From positions 166,055,453 through 166,119,452 of the forward strand of contig CM062290.1 of NCBI GenBank assembly GCA_031216915.1: a stretch of 64,000 nucleotides of DNA, read 5' to 3'. Numbering within the stretch: position 1 is the first letter of the stretch; every line of letters begins with the position of its first letter. Shown here in pieces: positions 11,731-22,119 of this stretch. Both the position numbers and the translations under genes were made by a program. The notes beneath the pieces are model-generated. The model was given only the letters and a program-made list of their open reading frames with translations. It had not been told where the DNA came from and made no database searches. This DNA comes from Pictodentalium vernedei (taxonomy: Eukaryota; Mollusca; Scaphopoda; Dentaliida; Dentaliidae).

Positions 11731-12273
11731 TTACTTTCTCATTTTTATGTCTAATGTGCCTGGACTATATGATTCCGAGGCATGTGGGTCTTGGGTGTGA
11801 CTCTAGAGGCTAAAAGATGATCACAGCTTCAACTTTTACTGGCAAATTAGTTCACTGAGGCAATAGCCATTATTTCAAACAAGAGAGAATCTCTCAAACA
11901 AAGCAGTCAAAGAGAAAGCTGTAACTGTTGCACAGAATAACATTGTATATTTATTTAATATCATGTTACAAAATTCATTCTCAAACCATTTTAAATAAAG
12001 AACCCTTTACTTTTCAAAGCATTTTTAAAATGTATTTATTCTCAATCTTAACTCAGGATCGTCAGGTTTCGGGATGGAGTGGTGTGTGGCTTTCTCGAAA
12101 CACCTATCACAATTATAAAGTAAGAAATGGAATATTTGAATGTTCTGTTTTTAACCCTCTTAATACTTCAATGTGAGTACAAACATCTTTCATATAACTC
12201 ATGGCTACAATTTTTACGCTTTTTGTAACATTTAATTCTATGTGGAATGGGACACTTCCAAAGTAGGGCATTC

Positions 12274-12418
12274 TTAACCCTTTACCCAACATAACGGCGA
12301 AAACCGACCAGCGTTATTCACAGAAAGTTCCATTCAATTTTCATTGTTTTTTTTCTTTTTTGCTTGAAAAACAAGGCTTATGACCCCTCATTGGAACGAG
12401 CTCCTTTTAAAGGGTTAA
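12274..12418 (+). mobile_element. internally deleted TTAA palindromic element (B type)
   Basis: It starts TTAACCCTTTACCCAACATA and keeps the B-type left arm up to CCTCATTGGAACGAGCTC. It then jumps directly to the right terminus TTTAAAGGGTTAA, so almost the whole right arm is gone. TTAA is present on both sides. Confidence 0.75.
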
Positions 12419-12964
12419 ATGGAGTATTTAAAGGGAGTAATTTAACCCTCTCAAGATTTTAATATGGGTCCCAAAACATTATTTTATGCAACACGAAAAT
12501 AATGATAACCATTTCAGTTCTCACAATGTTGCTCTAAACACACATGGACATCGATGGGACATCGGTATTTTGTCAATCCCAATAAGTATTCAGATTTGTT
12601 CTTGGGGACCTGTAAGTCTCTTTTACGTCTATATTCCAACATTACTGAATTCTCTGACTCGCTATATATTTTCCAGAGGTACCACGTACCTTAACATTTA
12701 CTAGCTAATATGAATATTTGCTATCATCTACAAATATGGCAGATCCGAAGTTGGTGGAGCCAATATTTTCAAAGTGGTTTATGCTCATACTTCAGGCTTG
12801 GTATGGCCCACAGACATGGGACCTACACCGAATGAGTTGAAACTTGCTGCAGGTTCAAAATGTGGTCCACCTCAATGTGGTCAGCAGAGGTCATTAAGTG
12901 AATATTTTTCAAAACTATTAGGAATTGCATTTTATAACAACTAATGCAATTCTGAAGATTATAC

Positions 12965-14023
12965 ATGGAAGGTGGCAGCAAACTTCTTAGTGTAGGAGAG
13001 ACAGGTGACTACGAGTATTTGGGGGTAAATATAAACATCACAGTAAGAGGCATCTACCGAAACCACACAAATAAATTGATTCTGAACCGGAAGCGAATCC
13101 TTAACCAAATGAAACTTATAGGGAGAAACAGTTTCAATAAGCTTTTCGTGGGGAAAACCATTTGGGAAATGGTGGGTCTGCCAAGTATAACATACGGTAC
13201 GGAAGTGGTACCCCTAAACCAGACGGCCGTAAAGAGCTTGGAAATCCTGCAGAACGACGCAGGCCGATGGATAACGGGATCGAGTCATGCCGCAGCGCTA
13301 GAAGCAATCAGGTTTGAGCTTGGGTGGATGAGGATCAAGGACAGGATAGACCTATTGAAACTCGGTTATCTTAATTATTTGGTAAATCTCCCCGACAGCC
13401 GATGGTGTAAAGTAATGTTCCTGAGAATTTTCAACTGAAATATCAAGACGGGGTGGATGGTCGAAGTGAGGGAGCTAGTAGAGAACTACTCATTGGAGAT
13501 CTCGGACCTAGACGTTGGGGCAAACCAGGGTAAAAAAATCGTCAGAGAAAAGGTCATGGAGGATTGTAACCGTAATTGGCGAGAGGGGGTCAAATCAAAG
13601 AGGTCTTTGGGTGGCCTGCGTGATAAAGAGAAGCCTGTTTTTGAAGAGTACCTCGATGGCACCTTTGGGGGGGGGGGGTCACTGTTGTTCAAGCTGAGGT
13701 CGCGGAGAGGAAAAATTGGGAAAAACAGTGAAAAGGAGTGCCAGATGTGTAATTTGGGCGGGGTGGAGACACTGGAACACTTTCTTCTAGAATGCCCAAA
13801 ATACCAGTCTAACAGAATAAGATTCACTGGGAGTATAATGGGGAAGTGGGATGGGAGAATGAAGGACATGTGGTTAGTGGGAGACTCAACGGAGAGGGTT
13901 AATTTGCTAATCGGAGAGATTGGGAAGAGTGGGGCAAGGGATGTCATCAAGCAGTTCATCTCCGAGTGTTGGGAGGAGAGAAGAATCGTGGGAATAGGGA
14001 GGCAGTTGGGAGTACAGGGGTAA
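12965..14023 (+). pseudogene. 5'-truncated LINE reverse transcriptase C-terminus
   Basis: One frame with a single in-frame TGA (13436-13438) codes for the end of a non-LTR retrotransposon polyprotein. It has YEYLGVNI, a thumb-like region with SITYGTEVVPLNQ, LEILQNDAGRWITG and FELGWMRIKDR, and a terminal zinc-knuckle-like CQMCNLGG...EHFLLECPKY. The polymerase palm (YADD) and endonuclease are absent, as in an insertion truncated at its 5' end. A GGGGGGGGGG run lies inside the frame (13668-13678). The apparent start ATG belongs to the flanking DNA repeat, so it is not a real start. The clade could be Jockey/CR1-like, but I cannot tell. Confidence 0.85.
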
Positions 14024-14095
14024 TCAAGGCCTTCTCATCCCAGAACCGCGACAAGTCAACGGCCGGCCAAAGTGTTGTTATTATTATTATTACAT
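14024..14095 (+). repeat. LINE 3' tail ending in (TTA)n
   Basis: A short untranslated tail ends TTGTTATTATTATTATTACATG. ACATG also stands directly before the LINE (12963-12967), so a TACATG-type target duplication frames the insertion. Confidence 0.7.
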
Positions 14096-14390
14096 GTATC
14101 TCATCATTCAAATAAGTGGCAGAGCCAGTAATGCCAATTTTTTATTCCTTGAATCGAACCCTTTAAATGCTGTGCACACATATGCCTTTTCTGGTTTCTT
14201 AGAAAAATTGTTCTGATTCCTGTATGAATATCTGTAAATACTGTAAACAAAAATCCATTTCTGATTTGTTTAAAATATTTTACTCCCGAAAGTAAGCCTC
14301 CATAAATTCTCTTTCTATATAGTTTTTTCCTGATAGTTTAACCCTTTTCACACAGACTTGAATTTACTGGTGGCAGTAAAATCTGTTTCT

Positions 14391-14798
14391 CTAGTTCTTC
14401 TTCTCTTGTCTTCTGTATTCTAAGTACTTCCTTGTCCGCACGATAACTCGAAAACGAATTATCCTATCTCGTTGATTTTTCGATACTGACAGATAGTCGC
14501 AAGTTCTCGGCACCTCATGTCTTCCAGGTCGCTTGAGTATGGCCCAGTCGGTCACAGGGTTTTCACAGTCTCTGATTTCCTGTAACAGTAAATTATCCCG
14601 AAGCAAACTATGCTGTATTTATTCACACTGGAGACAATGTAAACACAATCAGATTACAAAAGTGTAGTTAGCTTTAAATACTATTAACGAAAACTTATTT
14701 CTGATTTCTTTAAAAATATTTCACCCCCAACAATAAGCCTCCATAAATTCTCTTTCTATTTTGTTTATTTCTGATGCTTTAACCCTTTCACACAGACT
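14391..14798 (+). mobile_element. AGTCTGTG-TIR element, copy c, internally deleted
   Basis: The head matches copy a (CCTTGTCCGCACGATAACTC, CTATCTCGTTGATTTTT) and the tail matches copy b (AATAAGCCTCCATAAATTC ... TTTCACACAGACT, ending 14798). The middle is replaced by unrelated sequence. It lies head-to-tail behind copy b. Confidence 0.65.
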
Positions 14799-14844
14799 TG
14801 AATTTACTGGATGCAGTAAATTCTTTTTCTCTAGTTTATACTGC

Positions 14845-15075
14845 ATTCCTAAAATGGTGATCGTAACCGACCAGTACTGTTCACAAAAAAGTCATTGAAT
14901 TTTCTTTTCAGTCTTTGCCTCAAAATGCATAGCCTATATAACCAGCCATTGGAACGAGCACACTGAGTGCGTTTCAAGAAGGGTTCACAAGATGTTTTAG
15001 CAAAAGATGATAACTTTTGGTTATTCAAGAAATGTGTTTGCAAGTGTCGCCTTCTGTTTATATTAGGTAGAGAGT
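14845..15075 (+). mobile_element. decayed TTAA palindromic element (B type)
   Basis: Recognisable pieces are GTAACCGACCAGTACTGTTC, CATTGGAACGAGC, GGTTATTCAAGAA and TTTGCAAGTGTCGCC. The termini and central palindrome have decayed. Confidence 0.55.
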
Positions 15076-15274
15076 CAATTATAGTTGAATGCTGAAGGCA
15101 TTTTATGGTGGAAAATTTCATGTCAGTTCAATGGCAGCAATAGGAAGAGTCCATATTCATTATTTGGGGGTAGACGAATTAATATTTTCAACGTGCATCC
15201 TTCGGGCTATGCGTTGAAAGTATTGATTGGTCTACCCCATACATTCCCTGAGCACACATTTAATTCAGTGAATT

Positions 15275-15588
15275 GGGGGCGCGTTTGCTCAGTAGGTAGA
15301 GGCGCAGGCTGCACGCCGAGAGGTCATAGGTTCGCACCCCTCCTGTGGCAACAGCGGTGTGTCCTTGGGCAAGACACTTCACCCCCATTGCCCACGTGTG
15401 TACTAAGGCGTACTGCACGTCGATGGTGCTTGTGTGGAGTTAGTATGTTGGGGAGCTGACAGCTGCTCGCCGTTGCTCGGTGGTTCTCTCCGGGTACTAC
15501 GGCTTCCCCCACACGTCAGACTGTCTTGGTCATAATTAGCCATAGTGCAGAATATGTGATCTTAAACACCAATAAATAAATAAAGAAC
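15275..15588 (+). mobile_element. complete tRNA-derived SINE with 10-bp target duplication
   Basis: TCAGTGAATT occurs exactly at 15265-15274 and again at 15589-15598, framing the element. The head GGGGGCGCGTTTGCTCAGTAG contains the tRNA-like box A. Box B is degenerate (GGTTCGCACCC). The body includes GGGCAAGACACTTCACCCCC, GTACTAAGGCGTACTGCACG and GGGTACTACGGC, and the 3' end is a CCAATAAATAAATAAAG tail. This is the best full-length reference copy here and a fairly recent insertion. Confidence 0.9.
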
Positions 15589-15648
15589 TCAGTGAATTTA
15601 TGACGTATGTTCCCGGGCCAAAAAAGCTGCCTCTCGTTTTCTAAGTGT

Positions 15649-15897
15649 TTAACCCCTTACCCAACGAATCGCCCTCATCCGCCCGCGTAATATGCAAATT
15701 CAGCAGTTGAAAAAATATTATTTTTCAAAAAATTTCAACAAAACCATATCATGTGACCCCTCGTTGGAACGAGCTCGTCGAGCTCGTTCCAACGAGGGGT
15801 CACATGATATGGTTTTGTTGAAATTTTTTGAAAAATTTGAAAAAATGATATTTAAAATAATAAATTTTGGTATCGTCTGCGTTGGGTAAAGGGTTAA
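15649..15897. mobile_element. TTAA palindromic element (piggyBac-like MITE), A type
   Basis: Representative A copy. It is flanked by TTAA on both sides, with terminal repeats CCC(T/C)TTACCCAACG. The left unique arm is GAATCGCCCTCATCCGCCCG...TATGCAAATTCAGCAG; the right unique arm reads GCAGACGATACCAAAATTT on the other strand. The centre is a long perfect palindrome: ACCATATCATGTGACCCC, TCGTTGGAACGAGCTCG and their complement. TTAA targets with CCC-starting termini fit the piggyBac superfamily. There is no coding capacity, so mobilisation must come from elsewhere. Confidence 0.88.
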
Positions 15898-15899
15898 AA

Positions 15900-16757
15900 C
15901 AAAATCGCAAGTGTGCAGAGCTCACTCGATATTTATTTCCAAATCGTACAATCGGCTAGATTTGGTATTGCATAATTTGCATCTATTATATTTTTTTTTA
16001 TAGATAATGAAAATATCATATAATTTCCCGTCTGTTTGTTATCGTGGCCTGCAGTAGGTACCCAATAGATTCCCTTTGTAGCTTTATTATGCGTCTGTCA
16101 CAAAAATAAAATTCACGTGTTTCAGCTAGATTAACATATTTTTATGGGGGATAATTAGTCCAGGAACATGATCGAAAAACAAGGAATTAGGGAAATGAAT
16201 ACGCTAAAGCTGAATTCAAAGCCAGTTGTTTGGCCTTTACCCCGACATATCACACTAAAATTCCCCTAAATGCTCGTGTGAGCTTTCCGAGATATTCCAC
16301 AATTTATTTTAAAAATCCACAATACATGGAAAAGTGACACATATACCAGTAAATTGATTGGAAACACCCGAATGAAAACCAAAAATCACAATGAAGTGAC
16401 CCTTTGAGCGATGCTGCACCATTCCGATCGCTCATCTCTAATAAACAGTTGATATTCCATTTTTTCAAATTATTGAGGCGAAATACGATGAATTTTTGAG
16501 TCGAGTTGTGGGTTTCTGAAAGCCGTGTCCCAATGCATGTTGACTTCGTCCATAAAGTGCCCCTCAAAAAAAGGAGTTAACACGTTGCACTTGCGTTACG
16601 TTCGTGCTGCTAGTTTGCGTAACATGCCGAAAAGTAGCTGGAATTCCAGCGAAGAATAGCTAATTTTATAGTTTTGATATTTACGTGCTATTAATATCCG
16701 ATTTTAAATATAAACTGCAAACAAAGCTCAAAAGTTCAGCTAGCCGAAAAGTTGTGA
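15900..16757. other. no gene recognised
   Basis: AT-rich sequence without repeats or coding frames I can support. A 22-base C-run follows at 16758-16779 and is followed by AAAGAAAGAAAG. Confidence 0.5.
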
Positions 16758-17199
16758 CCCCCCCCCCCCCCCCCCCCCGAAAAAAAAGAAAGAAAGATGA
16801 TTTTATAGTGTTTTGTCTCAACAGCATAAATCAGTATTGCCATTGGCAGCAGGCAGAAAAAATGACACATGGCAAGTCTGAACCACTGTGACACCCACAC
16901 GCATGTTTGTGTGTCCCAGAGTCCCACTGGGGACACGCGCCAAACCCGAATTTCACATTTGTGTGTACAACGTCCGAAAGGTGTCTCAGTTGTTAGATAT
17001 TTCACTCCATTTGAACACACAATTCTAACTGGTGATTTGTTCACTTTCAGATCTTTGGCTGTTTTTCAACAGTTTTAAGCCTAAAGCAAAAAGGGGCGCG
17101 AGTCGTGTGGGAAACGAGACATCCCCATTTAGTAGATTTTTGAGTGAAAAAGGTTCTCGATTGTCGACCATTGCTAATCTACGCACAACTCAATCATTA

Positions 17200-17340
17200 C
17201 ATGCCGCCGACCTAAGTAGGGGTGGGGTGAGATGGGGGGGGGGGGGGGGTGCATAAAGTAATAAACTTTCTTGCAATGCGACCTTGACTTCAATCACCCT
17301 GTGTCACACGACCCAAGTCGGGCGGCATAAAATAAAATTT
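17200..17340. repeat. small inverted repeat around a G-run
   Basis: ATGCCGCCGACCTAAGT (17201 onward) is answered by a CCCAAGTCGGGCGGCAT segment near 17311-17328. A G-run at 17235-17249 sits between them. The ends resemble the ATGCCCCCGACTTGAGTCGG start of the array at 61480. Confidence 0.5.
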
Positions 17341-17344
17341 GAAT

Positions 17345-17825
17345 AGCGAATGAAATGGAGGTTCATTAGCTGAAAATCTGCGTATGCTCCATTGTTTTCT
17401 TTATGGATGACACTGCACTCCGTGAGCTTTTTGGCGTTCTCCAACACAGGACATGACTGCCACATCGATTCCAAGTTTCAAACGAGGTTCCTTCTGAAAT
17501 TTGTTTTTGAAATAAACGTAGACACGATTGTAAATTGTATATTGAAAAAGGATTCGGTCTAGTTTGCTCTTAACATCGAAAAACTAAAGAAAACTGTTCT
17601 TGAAGCAGACCCCATGTATCGATAACTGCAAAGGCTATATATAGATTAACATGAAGATTTATTGGACATTGCCGTGTGTTGTTAGCTCGAAAAGGAATCA
17701 AGGTAAGCTACAAGGCACAAAGTTGAAGATTCTTGAATTTATGTGTTTTCAAATTTCTGTCTGCACCCAAAATACCATCCATCATTCGAATCTAAACTCG
17801 AAATCCTCGTCAGGGTGTAAAAATC
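17345..17825. other. no gene recognised
   Basis: Plain sequence; the 74-codon frame at 17651 has no family resemblance. Confidence 0.45.
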
Positions 17826-17827
17826 AA

Positions 17828-17945
17828 ATGAACCTTTTACGCAACGTAAAGGCAAAACCCGGTCAGCGTTACTAAAAAAAATCGGCAGTCACATTTTACT
17901 GTTTTGTTCAAATTTTGCTTCAAAAACAAGTCTTGTCACCCTCAT
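17828..17945 (+). mobile_element. half of a TTAA palindromic element (B type), decayed
   Basis: CCTTTTACGCAACGTAAAGG, CCCGGTCAGCGTTACT and GCTTCAAAAACAAGTCTTGT match the left half of a B copy. The right half is absent. Confidence 0.55.
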
Positions 17946-17968
17946 ATGAGCTTTGTTTTTTGAGTCAA

Positions 17969-18216
17969 TGTAACCCTTTACCCAACGCAGACGATATCAA
18001 AATTTATTATTTTAAATATAAGTTTTTGAAATTTTTCAAAAAATTTCAACACAACCATATCATATGACCCCTCGTTGGAACGAGCTCGACGAGCTCGTTC
18101 CAACGAGGGCTCACATGATATGGCTTTGTTGAAATGTTTTGAAAAAAAAAAAATTCAGCTGCTGAATTTGCATATTACGCGGAGGGATGCGGCCGATTCG
18201 TTGGGTAAAGGGTTAA
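17969..18216. mobile_element. TTAA palindromic element, A type, inverted
   Basis: Orientation is opposite to the 15.6-kb copy: GCAGACGATATC arm first, TTGGGTAAAGGGTTAA at the far end. The left duplication has mutated to TGTAA. The core GAACGAGCTCGACGAGCTCG is intact. Confidence 0.85.
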
Positions 18217-18665
18217 AAGGAAAGAAAAAATTGGTAGGCCTAAAAAGTTAAAAGTCTGTATCTTAGACCCTCCCGCATGGTCCTTTTGACTTGCTCTCTT
18301 TTTATAACCAATGCAAAAGTAAAAAAAAAATTAAATGGTTTATGTCTGATATTTTACCCAAGTTAATAAAATTGATAAATTTGTCACTTAAATGTAACAA
18401 GGTTTTGCAGTGATTTAGCATTGCAAAGCCTTCTTGCACTCATGGGGGAAAATACTCCACCACCCAGGCTATTCTGTAGATTATGAAGCCTAAAACATAA
18501 AACAAACCAAGAACATGAACTTTTGATTGCAAAGAAATAATTACAAAAATAAAAAAACACCCGTCCACATGCGAATTTACAAAAAGTGGCCAGAGAAGCA
18601 GAAGGTCTACTTTGTGGGGCCTCAGTTATTCAAAGACTGTTTTGCAGAAGTGGTCTATTATTAAT

Positions 18666-18854
18666 GTGGCTGATTTAGGGAGACGAGATACTTTTTCGTT
18701 ATAAGGAGAAAACATTTCGTTATAACGACTTAGCATCTCGTTATATCGAGAAAGTATTTCGTTATAACGAGAACGTATCTCGTTATAACTAGAAAACAAC
18801 TCGTTATAACGACTTAGCATCTCGTTATAACGATTTATATCCTAAATCAGCCAC
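18666..18854. mobile_element. TIR element filled with CTCGTTATAACGAG palindromes, copy 1
   Basis: GTGGCTGATTTAGG (18666) and CCTAAATCAGCCAC (ending 18854) are perfect 14-bp inverted ends. Between them, ~18-bp units each containing a CTCGTTATAACGAG-type palindrome are tandemly repeated about eight times, spaced by short AAGTATTT or CTTAGCAT words. Confidence 0.75.
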
Positions 18855-18967
18855 CGTACCCGTACTGCTTCACATCAAACAGGGCCTCTTAAAAGGGTGA
18901 ATTCGTTTTTTCACATTCAGCCTATGGCCTTGTTGGAACAAATAAATGTATTTTTATGACATTATTA

Positions 18968-19190
18968 ACCCTCTAACACTCTAGTTGCAGAGGGCAGCAT
19001 ACTTTTTCAAAATTACTTCATTGTTTTCCTTCCAAACCGTAGCCCATGACCCTTCAATGGAACGAGCTCGTTCGAATGAGGGGGTTATAAGCTATGGTTT
19101 GGAAAGACAAAACATGGCGAACGAGCTCGTCAGGGGTCTCAAGCTATGGTTTGGATGAAAAAAAAATGTTTTTTTTCTAAATGATTTTTA
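18968..19190. mobile_element. divergent TTAA palindromic element, third type
   Basis: It starts TTAACCCTCTAACACTCTAG and has the shared TGGAACGAGCTCGTTCGAAT core. The arms carry CCTTCCAAACCGTAGCCCAT instead of the A or B arms, and the palindrome half CTATGGTTTGGA is repeated twice downstream. The right terminus is not clear. Confidence 0.5.
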
Positions 19191-19251
19191 TGAATAACTA
19201 GGACAAAGGAAATGGGGGACCACATGGGCGCGTGCCTCCAACTTTCTTCAG

Positions 19252-19255
<4 letters not shown>

Positions 19256-19312
<57 letters not shown>
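19256..19312. repeat. (GA)n microsatellite
   Basis: About 28 GA dinucleotides uninterrupted. Confidence 0.95.
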
Positions 19313-19315
<3 letters not shown>

Positions 19316-19455
19316 TTTTGCCCCTCATTCGAAGGAGCTCAAAGGGGCCGGGCACACTAACACGGTCGTTTGAATGCAAGTATACCGTCATCGTGCCTGG
19401 CGCCTTAGTACACGCAGCCGCCTTTTGGCAGTAGCGCAGATACAGGAGGCCGAGC

Positions 19456-19712
19456 CGTTGGGCAAGACACTTAATACCAATTGCCCACGTGGGTACTGGG
19501 ACGTTGTGTACTAAGGCGTACTGCACGTCGATGGTGCACGTGCCTTCAACCGCTGCTAACCCTGCTTCTGCCGGATTAGTAAGTCAGAGAGCTTGACGAT
19601 TGTTCGCCGCTTCAGAGTGGTTCTCTCCGGACTCTCCGTCTCTTCCTCCACCTATCAATTTTCCCAACACGACATGGCCCTGGCTGTTGAAAGTGTCGTG
19701 AAACCCCAGTAA
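19456..19712 (+). mobile_element. SINE, 5' damaged
   Basis: It starts within the body at TTGGGCAAGACACTTAATAC and keeps GTACTAAGGCGTACTGCACG, GGTTCTCTCCGGACTCTCCG and the ACCCCAGTAAAAATAAAC tail. The tRNA-like head is replaced by unrelated sequence. Confidence 0.8.
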
Positions 19713-20039
19713 AAATAAACAAATCCTAAAAACAGGAGTCCAACGGGCGACGGCTCCAACGAAAAAATTCTCGGAACATTTTCGGCTCGACGGAAAATGT
19801 TTTAGGCCCTTTCTTGGTAAAATTTAGCAAAATGGAAGAATTATTGATATTTTGGCTAAAAATATGTTGCTGTACTGAATACTAATCTGTTTTGGGCCCT
19901 GAATGGTAGAAATGTTGTCAATCAGAAATCTGTCGAAAATCTTACTGGTGGTCTGGTGGAAAAGTTTGAACTTGCCCCCCCCCCCCCCCCACACACACAC
20001 ACACACACTTACCTGCAAAAACTATACGCCCCTGCCACT

Positions 20040-20160
20040 TAGCTCTTTTCTTAACGTTACGACCCAAACCAACCAGTGCTATTCCCAAAATTACTATTCA
20101 TATATTTTGGTATATTTTCATTTTTGCTTCAAAAAACAAAGCTTGTTAAGCTGTCGTGGT
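20040..20160 (+). mobile_element. fragment of a TTAA palindromic element (B type)
   Basis: TAACGTTACGACCCAAACCA, CCAGTGCTATTCCCAAAA and TGCTTCAAAAAACAAAGCTTG match a B left arm. No right half. Confidence 0.5.
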
Positions 20161-20647
20161 GAGTTGTGTTATCGGTGCGAAACAATGACAACCAAGTTCA
20201 CACAAAATCGGAAAACAAACCGCAGCCCATTCTTTCCTCTATGAGAACTTGGAGAAAGCAAAGAAATCCTCGAGGGGACCCAAAGACGCAAACACAAGTG
20301 TCTATGTTCTCACAAAGTCGGGAGTCGGGAAGATAGACCCCCCCCCCCCCCCCACACACACACACAATAACACAAACACACACACCTACCCACACCATTT
20401 ACATGGAACAACCAATTCTACACAGGAATGTTACACATAGGCCAACCGTTTCAAACAAAATCTTGCAATGACATTGAAGTGATTTTGTGTAATCTCTCCG
20501 CTTGCACTGACAGAGCTCTGAGCTATTTTCGTCTTTATTCAGTCAAAATTAGTCAACATGGACATTTATCCAAAGTTTATCATTGATTTCTGCAAACATC
20601 ATATGCGTAGGGAGACGAATGACCGCGCCCGCCTCCAAACTACGTGA

Positions 20648-20886
20648 CGCTCCTTATAAAAATATTATCTCTTTATAAGGAGATGTTTTCTCGTTATAAC
20701 GAGATACTTTCTCGTTATAACAAGACCCTAAGTCGTTATTACGGGATGTTTTTCGTTATAACGAGATGTTATCTCGTTATAACGAGATGCTAAGTCGTTA
20801 TAACGAGATGTTTTCTCGTTATAACGAGAAAATATCTCGTTATAATGAGATAAAAAAAAATCTCTATGTCCAAAATCAGCCACCGT
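20648..20886. mobile_element. CTCGTTATAACGAG palindrome array, copy 2
   Basis: About eleven units with a (T)CTCGTTATAACGAGAT core in tandem. The right flank AAAATCAGCCACCGTA matches the right end of copy 1 (AAATCAGCCACCGTA), so both belong to one element family. The left end has lost its match. Confidence 0.75.
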
Positions 20887-21651
20887 ATATTATAGTTTTG
20901 TTAGGTAAAAGGTTAAAAGTAAATAAGTAACTATGTATATATTTAAACAGTACTCCAGTACTTAATTATTTCTATCGACCTTATATGCTACTTTGGGCCT
21001 TAATGGTAAACATGACGCAGTGATTGGTGGCAAGTTTTTTCATTATAATTATTGACAGACATGAAACTTTCAATTTGAAGTGTCTCGATTAATTCTAAAA
21101 ATAAAATCACATTAATTTTTCAAACTGACATGCAAGCATTTGATAAGAGACAGACTGACAAACGGAAGTGCTTATTATTTCTTGAAGGTGTTAACCAAGT
21201 CAATGTACCGTGTGGGAAAAGTGAATTACTGCGGGGGTGGGTTTCCCACCAGAAGAAGGCGGACACTGTGAATTTCCAGCAGAAGTAGCGATGATAAGGA
21301 CTCGTTGATGGTGAATATCGCAGGTTTCCGTTGTTAACATAAACTTCATTATTTCGACTCCTTATATGAAGAGGGTGTGAACCTCTCCACTTATCTTGGA
21401 AAAAACTTCCACACACCAGACAACGGGGAGTCTAAAAGACGTAATCTCTAAAACTCGAAATAGCCAACAAAGTGGTATTTATTCCTACATTAAATGGGCA
21501 AGAGCAGGCGCGTAGCCAGGATTCTAAAATGGGGGTGTCAAATGGGAACCATTGGGGGGGGGGGGGGGGGGGGGTTCTAAGTTGTATGAAACTTACATTG
21601 GGCCAATGGGTTTTTTTTTGCCTGGGGCGGGGTGGGGGGTGGGGGTCTAGT

Positions 21652-22119
21652 ACTGAAATGGTTAACCGGATAATCGGTTTGAAACCAGTTGGCTACCTAA
21701 CCGATTAGAAAAACCGTCACCGGTTATCCGAAATATCGATAGTGATCGTCATTACACGTTTAAAACGTAGTCAATCTGCCGCTTCTCCTTTGTGAAAGAC
21801 TACACATCGAAGCCGGGTTGTGAATACTAAGAAATAATCGACTATGGCGTTCGAGACTTCGTTAATGATCGGCAGTTTCCGTGAGTAATGAGTGATCGCA
21901 GAAACTATTCCGTAGTGTGTATACAAACGAACGTTGTCGAATACTCGACAACGTTCGTTTGTATACACACTTCGGAATAGTTTGAGAATACGCCTTTCCA
22001 ATTCCTGTAGTTTTGATCCCATATTCGGTTAAATAATGGCCACGGATAACTGGATATTATCCGGTTATAGCTCTCGGTTAGTCGGTTACGAAAACGAGCC
22101 AACCGTTTCAGTCATACTG
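21652..22119. mobile_element. hAT-like non-autonomous element rich in CGGTTA words
   Basis: The left end ACTGAAATGGTTAACCGG corresponds to right-end ACTGAAACGGTTGGCTCG on the other strand. Many ACCGGTTA/TAACCGG subterminal words flank a perfect internal hairpin (21901-21983: AACTATTCCG...CGTTGTCGA | TCGACAACG...CGGAATAGTT). Element type is inferred from end style; no duplication seen. Confidence 0.55.

Larger units (their letters stand above)
7885..11755 (-). mobile_element. ~3.9-kb TIR element with FEN-like nuclease/CXC gene
   Basis: Ends at about 7901 and 11730 carry the same 29-bp motif in inverted orientation (GGAAAAAAATCGGAGAAAGC plus TGATTTTTT). A second conserved block (AAAAGTCCCC...GTTGAGCTTTTTT) lies 66-99 bp further in at both ends, at 7967-8000 and 11632-11664. 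ACATTAG occurs outside the motif on both sides, so the true ends may lie near 7885 and 11755. The minus strand between carries the broken gene described below. I see no DDE transposase, reverse transcriptase or other mobility enzyme. Confidence 0.7.
12721..14358 (+). mobile_element. AGTCTGTG-TIR element, copy b, interrupted by a LINE
   Basis: The left part (12721-12964) and right part (14096-14358) align to consecutive parts of the same repeat as copies a and d. The right part has TGTATGAATATCTG and AAGTAAGCCTCCATAAATTC and ends in TTTTCACACAGACT. The 5' terminus is lost. The LINE lies between. Confidence 0.7.

Noticed and set aside
18670..20886. CRISPR-like regular repeats
   Set aside because: Spacers are not unique and the units are palindromic tandem repeats in an evidently animal genome.
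21120..21416. 98-codon minus-strand frame
   Set aside because: No motif, no support from composition or neighbours.
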